A DNA stretch of 48,358 bases from Deltaproteobacteria bacterium (GCA_013286585.1 JABDFK010000011.1:1-48358), one strand, 5' to 3'; shown: positions 1 through 12,055, counted from the first letter of the stretch. Made by a program: numbers and translations. The notes: a model not told the origin generated them from the sequence alone.

Positions 1-18
1 TTGATTCCGTTTAAGTAG

Positions 19-522
19 TTAGTGGTTGATATAGCGGTATGAAAAATCGATGTCGAGCTCTTCCGTCGGTGCGCCGATGGATGGATTGGGCTCCCAACCG
101 ATGGCCACAATGCCAGTGAAACTCTCCCGGCAGGTGGAATCATTGGATTGTTCACAGAGTTGACTCATAGGAATCTGAATTTTCGCGGTTGTGGCTCCCA
201 CCGTGGCGGCCGGCACTTTCAGCCAGGAACCATCCGGGCCACCGACATATAAGCTGCCAGAGCTTAGGCTTGCGTGCTTCGGCGGCACCACCACTGTGAA
301 GGTGAGCAGGTCCGCGGAATGGGTCTCGTGATGACTGCAGATTTCTTGTGAATCCTTGCAGCTGTCACAAAACAAACCCGTGCAATTTCCGCTGTTGATG
401 GATTGTTCTAGGTGAAGAACTCCGTTGTGATCCAGAGGTACTGGCCCTTGAACGCCTATGTATTTGTCTGCTGCGAAAACAGAAGTGGAAAATAATAGTA
501 TTATGTAAAACATTTTGTACAT
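19..522 (-). CDS. Exported hypothetical protein
   Basis: The 167-residue product starts with a hydrophobic stretch that fits a cleavable Sec signal peptide (positive charge at K3, core IILLFSTSVFA, likely cut after VFA). The mature part has a Cys cluster (four Cys at about residues 47-62, two more at about 123-131), which suggests disulfides and a periplasmic or external location. No enzyme motif is visible and I do not recognise the family. A GGGG stretch lies about 9 bases before the ATG; a second in-frame ATG three codons later is an alternative start. The gene lies downstream of the GST-like gene on the same strand with about 140 bp between them. That gap shows no clear hairpin. The ORF is complete; function is unknown. 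Confidence 0.7.
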   Translation of the reverse strand: MYKMFYIILLFSTSVFAADKYIGVQGPVPLDHNGVLHLEQSINSGNCTGLFCDSCKDSQEICSHHETHSADLLTFTVVVPPKHASLSSGSLYVGGPDGSWLKVPAATVGATTAKIQIPMSQLCEQSNDSTCRESFTGIVAIGWEPNPSIGAPTEELDIDFSYRYINH

Positions 523-662
523 GGTCTTGCCCCGCCGGTTATATGATGGCGCAATCTATTGGCGAGCTTCTTCCCTCGTCAATATGTAAAAAATCGCCGA
601 TCGTTCGAGAACCTCGTCCGATGATCTGCCGCCTGAATAAGCTGAGCTAATGAATATTTTTC

Positions 663-1373
663 TTACTGATTCAACTCTGGATAGTACGTCGATAGCATCA
701 ACTGCGTGTGAGCCTGCAAATTTGGATATTTCCGTGCCAACTCAGTGAGTGGCGACGCCATCGGTTCTTTCAGAATATTTCCGATGACTCCAAAGACGAC
801 GCAATCAAAGCTGCTCACGCGGTCGCCGAAGAGGAATTTCTTGCTGCCCAGAAGAACAGACACAGCTTCGATGTCCTTTGCGGCGAAATCTAGAATCTCC
901 TGGCGAGTGTGCATTCCCATTCCGCGGATCTTCAGTCTTTTTGCGGCTCTTCGGTGCAGCATCCCTGGCACGATGGCCATCACCGGTGCGGGCAATCCTT
1001 TGAAAATAATATTGCGGAAATTGGGCCAGACTTCGGCATCCACCCAGCGAAAATAGGACAAACATTGCGCCAGGTGATCTTCCATCATCGTCTGTATCGC
1101 CACACCTTGTGCTTTTTGTTCAGCCGAGAGGTGCCCATCCAAAGGATTGGAGAAGTCTTTGTTCAATTGGTTCACCGCCAGAGTCGAGTCACCAATGATT
1201 TCATTTTTGTAACCTAGGTAAGGAATGGAACCCTTTGGATTGCGTTTGAAATTCCTGGTGCTCTCGGTTTTGTAATCGATTTTTGATGCCCGCAGGAAAG
1301 TTTCTAGCTTGCAGCAGAATGGGCTTAGGTTGGGGAAATTTTTAGCTCTGGGGAATTGATAAAGTGTGATCAT
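663..1373 (-). CDS. Glutathione S-transferase-like protein (Fax/metaxin type)
   Basis: The 236-residue protein begins with a thioredoxin-like half (about 1-75): MITLYQF strand, a CC-containing helix, and the SIPYL segment with the cis-proline expected in GST N-domains, followed by GDS. The remaining residues are a helical C-domain with the late FGDRVSSFDCVVFG motif, which is characteristic of the failed-axon-connection/metaxin branch of the GST superfamily. Members of this branch often have no proven glutathione activity, so the substrate cannot be predicted. There is no signal peptide, so it is probably cytoplasmic. It is monocistronic as far as can be seen, and its upstream gap (1374-1595) holds a short inverted repeat but no recognisable promoter. 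Confidence 0.75.
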   Translation of the reverse strand: MITLYQFPRAKNFPNLSPFCCKLETFLRASKIDYKTESTRNFKRNPKGSIPYLGYKNEIIGDSTLAVNQLNKDFSNPLDGHLSAEQKAQGVAIQTMMEDHLAQCLSYFRWVDAEVWPNFRNIIFKGLPAPVMAIVPGMLHRRAAKRLKIRGMGMHTRQEILDFAAKDIEAVSVLLGSKKFLFGDRVSSFDCVVFGVIGNILKEPMASPLTELARKYPNLQAHTQLMLSTYYPELNQ

Positions 1374-1595
1374 GTGTTTGGACTCCGTTGAAAAGAATGT
1401 TCTATAAATTCATCATAGTGATGGCCCTTAGGCAATCGGCATCCGGTGATCGGACGCTACTGACGGAGAGGAGCAAATAGGGCATTCTTCCAAGCTGGCC
1501 AATGCCTTGCTAGGTTTCAGTATTACATGAGGAGATTTGGATGGCGCAGCGCTTCGCAGGCCCTGGGAAAGTGGGAAAATAAATTGGACGACTGA

Positions 1596-2132
1596 CTAGT
1601 GCTCGCAATTTTTTATTTTGCCTACAAGATCCGTGGCATATTTAACTGTGTTCCACGAATAGCTCACAATAGAGCTTGTTTGATCATCAGATTCTAAGAC
1701 GATACCCTTGGGCGGACTAATATAAAAAGTTGTCGGCCGAAAGTAGTGACCACATCGACTTAGAGGCACAGTCACGTAATCGGAGTCTGGAAACAGGTGC
1801 TTCAACAAGTAATCCAGTTTAGCTTCTGGGCCGTCAGCCCTTGGAACTAGCTCAAGTTCAACAACTAAACCAGTGTTCAAATCAAATGAAACCGTGGCAT
1901 TCCGAAAACGATTCTCGTCATGATTGTGATAAAACCAATCCTTTGAATCTCCCCCAGTCCTCACTTCAGTAGGATCTCCCACAATTTTTCGCACGTCAGA
2001 CTCTGATTGCCCAAGATGTACTTGATCTAAATGATTCACATCGGCGCCACTGCTCATAGACGATGGCATAGAACCACAGGACTCAACTAGTACAGCCCAG
2101 CATATTAAGAATAAAATCTTAATTATTTTCAT
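1596..2132 (-). CDS. BamE/SmpA-like lipoprotein
   Basis: I start the gene at the ATG at 2132 because AAGGA lies upstream with workable spacing and the resulting N-terminus (MKIIKILFLICWAVL) is a normal lipoprotein signal ending in a relaxed lipobox VESC; a longer frame reaches 2180. The mature part contains HLGQSESDVRKIVGDPTEVR, which matches the BamE/SmpA/OmlA signature (a Gly-rich turn, a helix, then GxP). That fold occurs in outer-membrane assembly factors and inhibitor proteins. The remaining 100 residues are unassigned. The start overlaps the end of the upstream peptidase gene by 14 bases, so the two are co-transcribed and translationally coupled. The pair is visibly more A+T-rich than neighbouring genes. 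An orthologous BamE role is not proved. Confidence 0.6.
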   Translation of the reverse strand: MKIIKILFLICWAVLVESCGSMPSSMSSGADVNHLDQVHLGQSESDVRKIVGDPTEVRTGGDSKDWFYHNHDENRFRNATVSFDLNTGLVVELELVPRADGPEAKLDYLLKHLFPDSDYVTVPLSRCGHYFRPTTFYISPPKGIVLESDDQTSSIVSYSWNTVKYATDLVGKIKNCEH

Positions 2133-2910
2133 TTTTGCACCCATCCTTAAGTTTAAAATTCGCAGTAAATTTTTGAACAAGCCAGCCGTAGGCTTTGGGA
2201 ACTTTTGATTTCAAAATATCTCTATTTAATAGAAAGAAACTAAAATTCTCAGCAAAGTCTTCATTGACGTCATCTTTTGCCGTCGAACTCACAAACTCAC
2301 CAGGCCTTATAGCTCCTTTTTTATTCCAGCCCAAAACATCGATATACTTTTGTTTTTCGGCCGCGCCCATACTCTGGAATACCATATGTCCAAGCTCATG
2401 GGTTACAACACTGCTCAATGACCAGAATGGGCTATGAAAAGCCCGGTCATAAATAGCGATCTCTTTTCCATCATCAGACGTTGATCCTGGATTAATGATA
2501 TCCACCGACTTTTTCATTCGATATATGCCGTCAAGTGGAAAACTCTCGAGCTGGTCAGGCAGCTGATTCAGGATGGTCATCATTTGCGTCATTTCCAAAT
2601 CTGTCCAATTCGCAGGCTGTTCAGTGGGAAGATTCCAATTCTTTGGAGCACCGTTCTTCAATTTATTTTTCCAGTAGGGATTTGGCTGGCATTTTTTTGC
2701 CTTACAGAACTCATCGCAGCGATCGGAGCAATCAAAGCTCGACATGTCTTTTGGGATAAGATCACAACTAATCAGGCATCCCTTGCCGTCTGACTTTACG
2801 CCCGAGGATTGAAACCAAGTTAGACAGGGATCTTCCGCAAATACCGTTCGCGAAAAAATGGCCAGCACAAATGAAAGTAGTTTAACTATATTCACATCTA
2901 AAATGGTCAC
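2119..2910 (-). CDS. Exported zinc metallopeptidase-like protein (HExxH)
   Basis: I choose the GTG at 2910 because GGAGG sits 9 bases upstream (2920-2924 on the complement); this gives 263 residues with a signal peptide ending VFA|EDP. The mature N-terminus is Cys-rich (C..C..C...C around FDCSDRCDEFCKAKKC). The centre carries THELGHMVF, the HExxH zinc site, and about 45 residues later NEDFAENFSFF offers a third acidic ligand. This is the layout of secreted gluzincin-type peptidases. Substrate is unknown; in a predator, a digestive or envelope role is plausible but inferred. It is followed at once by the BamE-like lipoprotein gene, possibly a partner or inhibitor. It lies just beyond the rpoC terminator. 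Confidence 0.7.
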   Translation of the reverse strand: MTILDVNIVKLLSFVLAIFSRTVFAEDPCLTWFQSSGVKSDGKGCLISCDLIPKDMSSFDCSDRCDEFCKAKKCQPNPYWKNKLKNGAPKNWNLPTEQPANWTDLEMTQMMTILNQLPDQLESFPLDGIYRMKKSVDIINPGSTSDDGKEIAIYDRAFHSPFWSLSSVVTHELGHMVFQSMGAAEKQKYIDVLGWNKKGAIRPGEFVSSTAKDDVNEDFAENFSFFLLNRDILKSKVPKAYGWLVQKFTANFKLKDGCKNENN

Positions 2911-2947
2911 TGAGACCAACCTCCATGTCAACCTCACCCCAAAAAAC

Positions 2948-2979
2948 AAAAAGGGCCAAGATGACTCTTGACCCTTTTT
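2948..2979 (-). terminator. Intrinsic terminator after rpoC
   Basis: AAAAAGGG at 2948-2955 pairs with CCCTTTTT at 2972-2979, and inside it CAAGA pairs with TCTTG around a TGAC loop. On the minus strand the hairpin is followed by a T-run (2946-2941), so it ends the rplKAJL-rpoBC transcript. The A/T arms could let it work in both directions. Confidence 0.85.
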
Positions 2980-3003
2980 GCGGAATTTAATTTCTGAATG
3001 ATA

Positions 3004-6000
3004 TTACGGCTGAGTTGTTGTCGCTGTTGCCGAGCCGAAGCCTGGCAAAGTAGTGACTGTAACAGGTTCCTCGTCCACGACTTCGACTTTCCAACGCTTG
3101 TAACTGGTCAGACCAGTTCCTGCTGGGATCAATCGACCCATGATGATGTTCTCTTTCAAGCCACGCAAAGAATCTGTTCGGCTGTTGATGGCCGCTTCTG
3201 TCAGAACCTTTGTCGTCTCTTGGAAAGAGGCCGCAGAAATCCAACTGTCCGTGCTCAACGAAACTTTCGTGATACCCAGAAGTAATGGACGCGCCGTTGC
3301 TGGCTGTCCGCCTTCGGTCATCACTCGGTTGTTTTCCACTTCGAAGGCAATCTTTTCAGCTTGCTCTCCGGCTAGGAATTTCGTGTTGCCGGCGTTGTCG
3401 ATTTCCACTTTACGCAGCATCTGACGAACGATGACTTCGATGTGCTTGTCATTGATCGCCACACCTTGCAGACGATAAACTTCTTGGATTTCGTTCACCA
3501 AGTAGCCGGCCAAGGCTTTGTCACCTAGAACCGCCAAGATATCATGTGGGTTCGTTGGTCCGTCCATCAAAGCCTCTCCGGCCTTAACGTACTCACCTTC
3601 CCGAACCGCAACGTGTTTACCTTTAGGGATGAGGTATTCTTTTTGTTCGCCCACTTCTGGGGTCACGATCACACGCTGTTTACCTTTAACGTCTTTACCG
3701 AAAGTCACATAACCGTCGATCTCTGAAATGATCGCCGCTTCTTTAGGTTTACGTGCTTCGAACAATTCCGCTACGCGAGGCAAACCGCCCGTGATGTCAC
3801 GAGTTTTGGAAGCCTCACGATGGAGTTTCGCCACCACGTCACCGGAGTGAACTTCTTGCTCTTGAGTCACCAGAAGCTGTGCGCCCACTGGAATCAAATA
3901 ACGAGCAGGAATTTCACGGCCCGGAAGATTGAGCGGATTGCCGTTGGCATCAGTTACGCAAACCGCAGGTTTCACATCCGACTGTTTGGATTCAGTGATC
4001 ACTTTGGTCGCGAAACCAGTCACCGCATCCACTTGTTCCGACATGGTCGATCCTTCATCGATGTCTTGGAACACAATTTTTCCAGACACTTCAGAAATGA
4101 TCGGATTGGAATATGGATCCCACTCAGCAACAGTGGCGCCTTTAGCGATTTTGTCGCCGTCTTTAAAGTTCAAAATCGCACCGTAAACCAACTTGAAGTG
4201 TTCACGCTCACGACCGGTTTCGTCGATAACGATGGCATCACCATTTCGATTCATCACAGTGTATTTACCATTGCGGTTAGGCACATGGTGGACATTGCGA
4301 AGGCTCAAAGTTCCATCGTAACGAGAAGCATGAACGGATTGTTCAACCGCACGGGAAGCCGCTCCACCTAAGTGGAAGGTCCTCATGGTCAGCTGAGTTC
4401 CAGGTTCACCGATGGATTGAGCCGCAATGATACCCACCGCTTCACCCAAGTTCACCGTGTTACCACGGGCCAGGTCACGACCGTAACATTTCACGCACAC
4501 TCCGCGTTTGGCTTTACAAACGAGGGCTGAACGGATTTGTACTTTTTCGATTCCCAGTTCATCGATCTTGTTGACGTTACCTTCAGTGATTTCTTCGCCC
4601 GCACGAACCACGACTTGGTTGGTGTAAGGATCCATGATGTCGACCAAAACGGTGCGACCCAGGATACGATCACTGAGTGGCTGAATGATTTCGCCACCTT
4701 CATAGAGCGGAGTGATTTCCAAACCATCCGTAGTGCCGCAATCGGGCTCTGCCACGATCACGTCCTGCGCCACGTCCACCAGACGACGAGTCAGATATCC
4801 TGAGTTCGCTGTTTTCAGAGCGGTATCGGCCAAACCTTTACGCGCTCCGTGAGTGGAGATGAAGTACTGAAGAACGGTCAAACCTTCTCGGAAATTCGCC
4901 GTGATCGGAGTTTCGATGATCTCGCCCGATGGTTTCGCCATCAGACCCCGCATCGCCCCCAATTGTCTGAGCTGAGCCGCAGAACCCCGGGCTCCGGAAT
5001 CCGCCATAACGTAGATCGGATTGAAGCTTGGGCCGATGGACTCTTTGCCATCGATGACGAATTTTTGTTTTTCAATTTTGTTCATCATCTCTTTGGCGAT
5101 TTTGTCACCAGTCTGCGCCCAAATATCCACGACTTTATTGTAGCGCTCACCATCCGTGATCAAACCTTCATCGTACTGACCTTGAATCTCAGAAACCTGA
5201 GCTTCAGCATCACCTAACATTTTCGGTTTGTTCTCTGGGGAAACCATGTCATCGATACAGATCGAAAGACCCGCACGAGTAGAGAATTTGAATCCCATTT
5301 CCATGATTCGGTCAGCTAGGATGCAAGTCGCTTTAGCGCCTGCCACGCGGAATGTTTTATCGATCAAGTTGGCAATCGCCTTCTTGTTCAAAACCACGTT
5401 GAAGTCTTCAAAAGAAACTTCGCGAGGCACCACTTCGCTCAAAATCGCGCGGCCCACAGAAGTGTCACGCAATTTCGCATTGATGCGAACTTTACATGCC
5501 GCTTGCAGATCCACAAGACCTTGCTCGTAAGCATAAGACGCTTCTTGCACAGAAGAGAAAATTCGGCCAGTGCCTTTAGCACCAGGACGAATTCGAGTCA
5601 GCCAATACAGACCCAAGACGATATCCTGGGACGGATTGATGATCGGTTTTCCATTCGCCGGAGAAAGAATATTGTTCGTCGACATCATCAGTACCCGAGC
5701 TTCCACTTGCGCTTCCACAGAAAGCGGCACGTGCACGGCCATTTGGTCACCATCGAAATCGGCATTGAACGCGGTACAAACCAGCGGATGCAATTGAATG
5801 GCTTTACCTTCATGCAGTACAGGCTCGAACGCTTGGATACCAAGTCTGTGAAGAGTTGGAGCACGATTCAGCAGAACCGGATGCTCTTTCACCACGTCAG
5901 CCAGGATGTCCCAGACTTCCACGGTTTCTTGCTCGACTAGTTTTTTGGCTTGCTTGATCGTCGTGGCAAGGCCTTGCTCTTCCAATTTATTGTAGACGAA

Positions 6001-7137
6001 TGGTTTGAACAATTCCAAAGCCATTTTCTTTGGAAGACCACATTGGTGAAGACGCAAGTTTGGACCTACGACGATGACCGAACGGCCCGAGTAATCCACA
6101 CGTTTTCCCAACAGATTCTGACGGAAACGACCTTGCTTACCTTTCAGCATATCGCTCAAGGAACGCAGCGGACGTTTGTTCGGACCAGTGAAGGTCTTAC
6201 CACGTCGACCGTTGTCCAATAACGCATCCACGGACTCTTGCAACATCCGTTTTTCATTGCGGATGATGATGTCCGGAGCATTCAGCTCTTGCAGACGTTT
6301 CAAGCGATTATTTCGGTTGATCACACGTCGATAGAGATCATTTAGATCTGAAGTCGCAAAACGACCTCCGTCCAAAGGTACCAGCGGACGCAAATCCGGT
6401 GGCAACACTGGCAGCGCTTCCAACATCATCCAATCACATTTGTTGATGGAGTTTTTGAAAGCCTCAACGACTTTCAAACGCTTAGTTAATTTTTTAATAC
6501 CGGCATCAGATTTGGTTTCTTTCAAATCAATGCGCAGTTTTCGCGAAAGATACTCTGGATCGATTTTTCGCAGCAAATCGCGAACGGCTTCGCCGCCCAT
6601 GCCAGCTTTGAAATTAGGGCCGTACTCGTTGAGAGCCGCTTGATACGCTTCCTCTGTTAATACTTGACCTTCTTCCAACGCAGTTTCCATTGGATCGATG
6701 ACCACATGCGATTCACAGTACAGAACCTTTTCTACTTCTTTCAAAGAAAGATTCAAAAGGTTACCGATGCGCGAGGGCAATGATCGCAAGAACCAGATGT
6801 GCGCCGTTGGCGTCGCCAGTTCAATGTGACCCATGCGTTCACGGCGGACTTTGGATTGTGTGACTTCAACGCCACACTTTTCACAAATCACGCCGCGATA
6901 CTTCATACGTTTGTATTTACCGCACAAGCATTCGTAGTCCTTAATAGGACCGAAAATCTTAGCGCAGAACAAACCATCGCGCTCTGGTTTGAAAGTACGA
7001 TAGTTGATCGTCTCTGGTTTCTTTACTTCACCAAAAGACCACTCGCGGATCATTTCCGGGGAAGCCAACGAAACGCGAACGGCATCAAATGCCAATGGAT
7101 CTTTGGGTTTATCGAAAAAGTTTAATAAGTCTCTCAA
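3004..7137 (-). CDS. rpoC: DNA-directed RNA polymerase subunit beta'
   Basis: This 1377-residue protein is full length for the family. Visible landmarks are the N-terminal zinc site ([19 protein letters not shown]), the catalytic Mg-binding [12 protein letters not shown], the trigger-loop/bridge-helix region ([23 protein letters not shown]), and the second zinc site (CGTT...[15 protein letters not shown]). It forms the active-site cleft of RNA polymerase with RpoB. It begins at a TTG codon (7137) with AAGGAG eight bases upstream; no ATG lies nearby in frame, so the TTG start is well supported. It follows rpoB after 99 bp and is the last gene of the ribosomal/RNAP operon before the terminator. 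Confidence 0.98.
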   Translation of the reverse strand: MRDLLNFFDKPKDPLAFDAVRVSLASPEMIREWSFGEVKKPETINYRTFKPERDGLFCAKIFGPIKDYECLCGKYKRMKYRGVICEKCGVEVTQSKVRRERMGHIELATPTAHIWFLRSLPSRIGNLLNLSLKEVEKVLYCESHVVIDPMETALEEGQVLTEEAYQAALNEYGPNFKAGMGGEAVRDLLRKIDPEYLSRKLRIDLKETKSDAGIKKLTKRLKVVEAFKNSINKCDWMMLEALPVLPPDLRPLVPLDGGRFATSDLNDLYRRVINRNNRLKRLQELNAPDIIIRNEKRMLQESVDALLDNGRRGKTFTGPNKRPLRSLSDMLKGKQGRFRQNLLGKRVDYSGRSVIVVGPNLRLHQCGLPKKMALELFKPFVYNKLEEQGLATTIKQAKKLVEQETVEVWDILADVVKEHPVLLNRAPTLHRLGIQAFEPVLHEGKAIQLHPLVCTAFNADFDGDQMAVHVPLSVEAQVEARVLMMSTNNILSPANGKPIINPSQDIVLGLYWLTRIRPGAKGTGRIFSSVQEASYAYEQGLVDLQAACKVRINAKLRDTSVGRAILSEVVPREVSFEDFNVVLNKKAIANLIDKTFRVAGAKATCILADRIMEMGFKFSTRAGLSICIDDMVSPENKPKMLGDAEAQVSEIQGQYDEGLITDGERYNKVVDIWAQTGDKIAKEMMNKIEKQKFVIDGKESIGPSFNPIYVMADSGARGSAAQLRQLGAMRGLMAKPSGEIIETPITANFREGLTVLQYFISTHGARKGLADTALKTANSGYLTRRLVDVAQDVIVAEPDCGTTDGLEITPLYEGGEIIQPLSDRILGRTVLVDIMDPYTNQVVVRAGEEITEGNVNKIDELGIEKVQIRSALVCKAKRGVCVKCYGRDLARGNTVNLGEAVGIIAAQSIGEPGTQLTMRTFHLGGAASRAVEQSVHASRYDGTLSLRNVHHVPNRNGKYTVMNRNGDAIVIDETGREREHFKLVYGAILNFKDGDKIAKGATVAEWDPYSNPIISEVSGKIVFQDIDEGSTMSEQVDAVTGFATKVITESKQSDVKPAVCVTDANGNPLNLPGREIPARYLIPVGAQLLVTQEQEVHSGDVVAKLHREASKTRDITGGLPRVAELFEARKPKEAAIISEIDGYVTFGKDVKGKQRVIVTPEVGEQKEYLIPKGKHVAVREGEYVKAGEALMDGPTNPHDILAVLGDKALAGYLVNEIQEVYRLQGVAINDKHIEVIVRQMLRKVEIDNAGNTKFLAGEQAEKIAFEVENNRVMTEGGQPATARPLLLGITKVSLSTDSWISAASFQETTKVLTEAAINSRTDSLRGLKENIIMGRLIPAGTGLTSYKRWKVEVVDEEPVTVTTLPGFGSATATTTQP

Positions 7138-7236
7138 GGTCTAACTCCTTGTAAGTTGTTTTTTACTTGAACCACCACTTGCAGGCCTCCGTCGTTATCA
7201 CCGAAGCCCGCACTTAAAGCCCGAGGCACCCTCAAC

Positions 7237-10200
7237 TCAATGAGGTTGCTCCGTCGAACCACCACCTGCTGCCGGAGGCATCGCACCAATCATACCGTCG
7301 CCGTCATTGTGGCCGGGCTCATCATCCACTTGATCCGTCAGAATGTCAGACTCCATGAGTTCAACATTCAACGCCAAGGCTTTCAATTCGTTCACTAGAA
7401 CGTTGAAGGACTCTGGCAATCCCGGTTCAAGGATGTTTTCACCTTTCACAATGCTTTCATACATACGAGTTCTTCCCGCAACGTCATCCGACTTCACAGT
7501 GAGGAATTCTTGCAATGAATAAGCGGCTCCGTAAGCTTCGATCGCCCAAACTTCCATCTCTCCTAGGCGCTGACCACCGAACTGAGCTTTACCACCCAGA
7601 GGTTGTTGCGAAACGAGAGAGTAAGGACCAATAGAGCGAGCATGGATCTTTTCTTCCACCAAGTGATGCAGTTTCAGCATATACATGATTCCGACAGTCA
7701 CTGGATTTTGGAAGGCTTCACCAGTACGACCGTCAAACAGAATGGCTTGAGCGGTCTCTGGCACTTCAGCGCGTTTCAACATGTCTTTCACATCCAATTC
7801 GCGCGCACCATCGAAGACCGGAGTCGCTACGTGCACACCATATTTCATCGTGTTCACTAAGCGTTTCAACGAAGCTTCGTCGGCGTTTTGAATTTTTGCG
7901 GAAATTTCTGGATCATGAAAAGCGTGCTCTAGCTCTTTACGAGCTGTTTCAGTTTTCCAATTGTCCATCAACAGACCAATTTGTTTACCCAAATTGTGAG
8001 CGGCCCAACCCAAATGAACCTCAAGAATTTGTCCGATGTTCATACGAGAAGGAACGCCCAACGGATTCAAGACCATATCCACTGGAGTACCATCTGCCAA
8101 ATAAGGCATGTCTTCCGCTGGAAGGACTTTTGAAACCACACCCTTATTACCGTGGCGGCCGGCGAACTTATCACCGACTTGCAGTTTACGCTTAATCGCA
8201 ACGTAAACTTTGACCATTTTGATCACGCCCGGAGGTAACTCATCACCTTTTTTCAGACGATCGATTTTCTCATTGAAAACCAGTTTAACGGCTTCCAGCT
8301 GATTGCGCGATCCATCCAAAATTTTGGTGACTTGATATTCTAGCTCTTGCTCCAAAGGAATGTACTGCAAGAGTTCAAATGGGATGATTTCCAAATCCGC
8401 GATCGTGATGTCTTGGCCTTTGTTCAAAAGTTTTTGGCTGCCATCTTCGTTCAAAAGAACGCCAGTGGTTTTCTTGCCAACCAAGATATCACGCAGTTTT
8501 TCGATCGAGTTATTGCGAATAACGTTTTGTTCGATCGACAGATCTTTTTCTAATTTACGACGTTTTTCCTCGATGATGACAGCCAATCGCTCGTCGCGAT
8601 CAGAGCCTTCACGAGAATAAACTTGAGCATCGATCACAGTTCCGTAAACACCCGATGGCACGCGCAAAGACGTGTCACGAACGTCACCGGCTTTTTCGCC
8701 GAAGATCGCGCGCAAAAGTTTTTCTTCCGGAGAAAGCTGAGTTTCACCCTTCGGAGTCACTTTACCCACCAAGATCGTACCAGGTCTGACATCCGCACCA
8801 ATGCGAATGATACCTGATGAATCTAGATCCTTGAGCGCTTCCTCGCCGACGTTGGCGATATCACGAGTGATCTCTTCTTTTCCAAGTTTAGTGTCACGAG
8901 CCACGCACTCGAACTCTTCGATGTGAATGGAAGTGTAAACGTCGTCTTTCAACATACGTTCAGAGATCAGGATGGAATCCTCGAAGTTGTAACCTTGCCA
9001 AGGAGTGAAGGCGACCACCACGTTTTGTCCAAGAGCCAGCTCACCAAGTTCAGTGGATGGACCATCGGCGATGATGTCTGTTTTCTTCACCTTTTCGCCG
9101 ACGTTGACGATCGGTTTTTGATTGAAGCAAGTGTTTTGGTTCGTGCGTTGGTATTTGGTCAAGTTGTAGATATCGACGTTAGCGCCGAGCTCTCCGCCTT
9201 TGGCCAAACGACGAACCACGATTCGAGAGGCATCGACCTCTTCAACGATACCATCATTCATTGCTACCACTGAAGTTCCAGAGTCACGAGCGACCAAGCG
9301 CTCGACACCTGTTCCAACTAGTGGAGCGCGACTGCGAAGCAGTGGCACCGCTTGACGTTGCATGTTCGAACCCATGAGGGCGCGATTGGCATCGTCATGC
9401 TCAAGGAATGGAATCAAAGACGCGGCGATGGAAACCAGCTGCGACGGACTGACGTCCATCAAAGAGATTTTCTCTTTGTCAGTGACTTCGTACTCTCCGT
9501 CATGGCGGCAAACCAAGCTTTGCGTGACCATTTCCTTGAGACCCGAGTTTTCGCGAGTCGCCGGAGCGATCACGTGGCCAGCCTCTTCCAACGCAGACAT
9601 ATAATTGATGTCGGCGGCGATTTTGCCAGTCTCTACCTTTCGATAAGGAGTTTCGATGAAACCATGTTTATTAATACGAGCATAAGTCGCCAGAGACGCG
9701 ATCAAACCGATGTTTGGTCCCTCTGGAGTTTCGATCGGACAGATACGTCCGTAGTGCGTCGGATGTACGTCACGAACCTCGAAGCCCGCTCTGTCACGAG
9801 TCAAACCGCCGGGCCCTAGGGCCGACAATCGACGTTTATGCGTGATCTCAGAAAGTGGATTTGTTTGATCCATGAACTGAGACAGCTGAGAAGATCCGAA
9901 GAATTCTTTGACCACGGCGTTGACTGGTTTTGCGTTCACCAAATCATGCGGCATCATGGTTTCTACATCTTGCAAGCTCATACGCTCGCGGATAGCGCGC
10001 TCCATACGAACCAGACCGATGCGGTATTGATTCTCTAGAAGCTCACCGACGGAACGAACACGGCGATTGCCCAAATGATCGATGTCATCGACCACACCAC
10101 GACCGTTTTTCAGATCGATCAACATTTTCACTGTTGAAAGGATGTCTTTGTTGGTCAAAACACGGTGCTCTGGTGGACACTCTTCGAAGGAAATACCGAA

Positions 10201-11457
10201 TTTGTGGTTGATCTTGATACGACCAACTTCAGACAAATCGTAAGTCTCTGGATCGAAGAACAGGCGATGGAAGAACGTGTTCGCGGCTTCCAAGGTTGGT
10301 GGTTCACCAGGTCGCAAGTGTTGATAAATTTTCATCAAAGCTTCTTCTTTAGAATTCACCTTGTCGACGAGCAACGTATTGCGCAGGAACGGACCTACCG
10401 TCAGACCGTCGAAGAAGATCAATTGGAATTTATCAATTCCAATTTCCAAAGCCTTCATCACGCTGGCTTTGTCCAACTCTTGATTGGCATCAGTCAAAAT
10501 CTCACCCGTTGATTCATCAATGAGTGGTTTTGCCAGTACTTTTCCTTCCAAATCTTCCGGAGTCACTTCGATCTCTGTGAGGTTCAAAGCTTGAACCTTT
10601 TTGACCACAGCGCGAGTGATACGACGGCCGGCCTTCACCAAAGCTTCGCCCGATTTAGGATCGATGATGTCGACCAAAGCCCGTTGACCGGACATACGCT
10701 CGATATCGAGTTTACGATAAAGTTTTTTGCCTTTAACGCTGACTTCATCAAGGTCATAAAAATATTCAAGAAGTTGTTCGTTGCCGTAACCCAAAGCCTT
10801 GAGCAAAATGGTCACTGGGAATTTACGACGACGATCGATTCGCACATGGATCAAATCTTTTTGATCGAATTCAAAATCCAACCAAGAACCACGGTATGGA
10901 ATCACACGGGCAGAATAAATTAATTTTCCAGAAGCATTGTTTTTGCCACCATCGTGGTCAAAAAACACGCCCGGAGAACGATGCAATTGAGACACGACAA
11001 CGCGCTCAGTGCCATTGATGATGAAAGAACCGTTGGCCGTCATCAGAGGGATTTCGCCAAGGTACACTTCCTGCTCTTTCACATCGCGGATGGAACGAGC
11101 TTCAGTTTCTTCATCCACATCAAACACGATCAGACGAAGTGTGACTTTGATCGGAGCCGCGAAAGTCATTCCACGTTGACGACATTCGTCGACGTCGTAC
11201 TTGGCTGGTTCCAATGTGTAAGACACGAATTCGAGTGAAGCGGTGTTATTGAAATCTGAAATTGGAAATACAGATTTAAAAACCTGCTGCAGACCGGCCT
11301 CTAAACGGCGGTCCAAATCAACATCCTTTTGCAAGAAGGCTTCATATGAGCTTTTTTGCAATTCAATCAAATTTGGAATGTCGATCACTTGTTTATTTTT
11401 TGCGAAAGATTTTCGAATCCTAAGATTCGATGCTACGATCGGGGTTGTTGTTCCCAT
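7237..11457 (-). CDS. rpoB: DNA-directed RNA polymerase subunit beta
   Basis: This 1406-residue protein is full length. The rifampicin-binding region is present and looks wild type ([20 protein letters not shown], with T where E. coli has N in DQNN), followed by the conserved [20 protein letters not shown] segment and the [12 protein letters not shown] motif near the C-terminus. The C-terminal tail after [12 protein letters not shown] is acidic and glycine-rich, longer than in E. coli. It starts at ATG with GGGAGA upstream. It sits between rplL and rpoC, as in almost all bacteria. Two hairpins in the 183-bp rplL-rpoB gap may adjust its expression relative to the L10/L12 genes. Confidence 0.98.
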   Translation of the reverse strand: MGTTTPIVASNLRIRKSFAKNKQVIDIPNLIELQKSSYEAFLQKDVDLDRRLEAGLQQVFKSVFPISDFNNTASLEFVSYTLEPAKYDVDECRQRGMTFAAPIKVTLRLIVFDVDEETEARSIRDVKEQEVYLGEIPLMTANGSFIINGTERVVVSQLHRSPGVFFDHDGGKNNASGKLIYSARVIPYRGSWLDFEFDQKDLIHVRIDRRRKFPVTILLKALGYGNEQLLEYFYDLDEVSVKGKKLYRKLDIERMSGQRALVDIIDPKSGEALVKAGRRITRAVVKKVQALNLTEIEVTPEDLEGKVLAKPLIDESTGEILTDANQELDKASVMKALEIGIDKFQLIFFDGLTVGPFLRNTLLVDKVNSKEEALMKIYQHLRPGEPPTLEAANTFFHRLFFDPETYDLSEVGRIKINHKFGISFEECPPEHRVLTNKDILSTVKMLIDLKNGRGVVDDIDHLGNRRVRSVGELLENQYRIGLVRMERAIRERMSLQDVETMMPHDLVNAKPVNAVVKEFFGSSQLSQFMDQTNPLSEITHKRRLSALGPGGLTRDRAGFEVRDVHPTHYGRICPIETPEGPNIGLIASLATYARINKHGFIETPYRKVETGKIAADINYMSALEEAGHVIAPATRENSGLKEMVTQSLVCRHDGEYEVTDKEKISLMDVSPSQLVSIAASLIPFLEHDDANRALMGSNMQRQAVPLLRSRAPLVGTGVERLVARDSGTSVVAMNDGIVEEVDASRIVVRRLAKGGELGANVDIYNLTKYQRTNQNTCFNQKPIVNVGEKVKKTDIIADGPSTELGELALGQNVVVAFTPWQGYNFEDSILISERMLKDDVYTSIHIEEFECVARDTKLGKEEITRDIANVGEEALKDLDSSGIIRIGADVRPGTILVGKVTPKGETQLSPEEKLLRAIFGEKAGDVRDTSLRVPSGVYGTVIDAQVYSREGSDRDERLAVIIEEKRRKLEKDLSIEQNVIRNNSIEKLRDILVGKKTTGVLLNEDGSQKLLNKGQDITIADLEIIPFELLQYIPLEQELEYQVTKILDGSRNQLEAVKLVFNEKIDRLKKGDELPPGVIKMVKVYVAIKRKLQVGDKFAGRHGNKGVVSKVLPAEDMPYLADGTPVDMVLNPLGVPSRMNIGQILEVHLGWAAHNLGKQIGLLMDNWKTETARKELEHAFHDPEISAKIQNADEASLKRLVNTMKYGVHVATPVFDGARELDVKDMLKRAEVPETAQAILFDGRTGEAFQNPVTVGIMYMLKLHHLVEEKIHARSIGPYSLVSQQPLGGKAQFGGQRLGEMEVWAIEAYGAAYSLQEFLTVKSDDVAGRTRMYESIVKGENILEPGLPESFNVLVNELKALALNVELMESDILTDQVDDEPGHNDGDGMIGAMPPAAGGGSTEQPH

Positions 11458-11490
11458 TCTATCTCCCTAGTTCCCTGTTAACTGACCTAC

Positions 11491-11510
11491 TTTTCCGCAC
11501 CTGCGGAAAA
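11491..11510 (-). terminator. Attenuator-like hairpin between rplL and rpoB
   Basis: TTTTCCGC (11491-11498) pairs perfectly with GCGGAAAA (11503-11510) across a 4-base loop. No clear T-run follows on the minus strand, so it may be a partial terminator or an RNA-processing site. The rplL-rpoB junction is an attenuation/processing point in other bacteria. A second, imperfect GGGAG...CTCCC hairpin lies at 11602-11626, just after rplL. Confidence 0.5.
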
Positions 11511-11640
11511 ATTTATTTTCTCTCGTTTTTTCATTCAAGAGCGAATGCGAACTCTTTGTGCGGAGGAAGTTCGGGGACCCCACTAGGTTGGTGCGAATAC
11601 CGGGAGCCGGCCTAAGACCGACTCCCTTAAAACAGTCAGA

Positions 11641-12012
11641 TTATTTGATCTCGACTTTGGCGCCAGCAGCTTCCAAAGCTTTTTTGATTTTCTCAGCGTC
11701 TTCTTTAGTCGCGCCTTCTTTAACAGTTTTAGGAGCGCCTTCAACAAGGCCTTTTGCTTCCGCAAGTCCCAAACCAGTCACAGCACGAACTTCTTTGATC
11801 ACGTTGATTTTGTTAGCGCCAGCTTCTTTAAGGATAACGTCAAAAGCTGTTTTCTCTTCGACAGGAGCGCCACCAGCGCCGCCAGCCATGACTGCAACAG
11901 GAGCGGCAGCAGAAACGCCCCACTTCTCTTCCAGCATTTTTACGAGTTCAGCAATTTCGATCACTTTCATATTTGAAAGTTCATCCATCAGTTGTTCTTT
12001 AGTTAGAGCCAT
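11641..12012 (-). CDS. rplL: 50S ribosomal protein L7/L12
   Basis: The 123-residue product has the normal three-part layout: an N-terminal dimerisation helix ([15 protein letters not shown]), an Ala/Gly-rich hinge (about residues 35-52, [18 protein letters not shown]), and a C-terminal factor-binding domain with [20 protein letters not shown]. It forms the ribosomal stalk with L10 and recruits translation factors such as the EF-Tu encoded nearby. It follows rplJ after 43 bp in the same operon. Confidence 0.97.
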   Translation of the reverse strand: MALTKEQLMDELSNMKVIEIAELVKMLEEKWGVSAAAPVAVMAGGAGGAPVEEKTAFDVILKEAGANKINVIKEVRAVTGLGLAEAKGLVEGAPKTVKEGATKEDAEKIKKALEAAGAKVEIK

Positions 12013-12055
12013 TTTTTATTCCTTTATCGTTTAAAAAAGTTAATTAAATTATTAC

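Noticed and set aside
1374-1595. Possible extra copy of a hairpin element
   Set aside because: Only a short GGCATT...AATGCC pair is present, with neither the conserved ends nor the core words.
3000-11460. Many long plus-strand ORFs opposite rpoC and rpoB
   Set aside because: They are mirror frames of two highly conserved genes, have no ribosome binding sites, and resemble no protein family.
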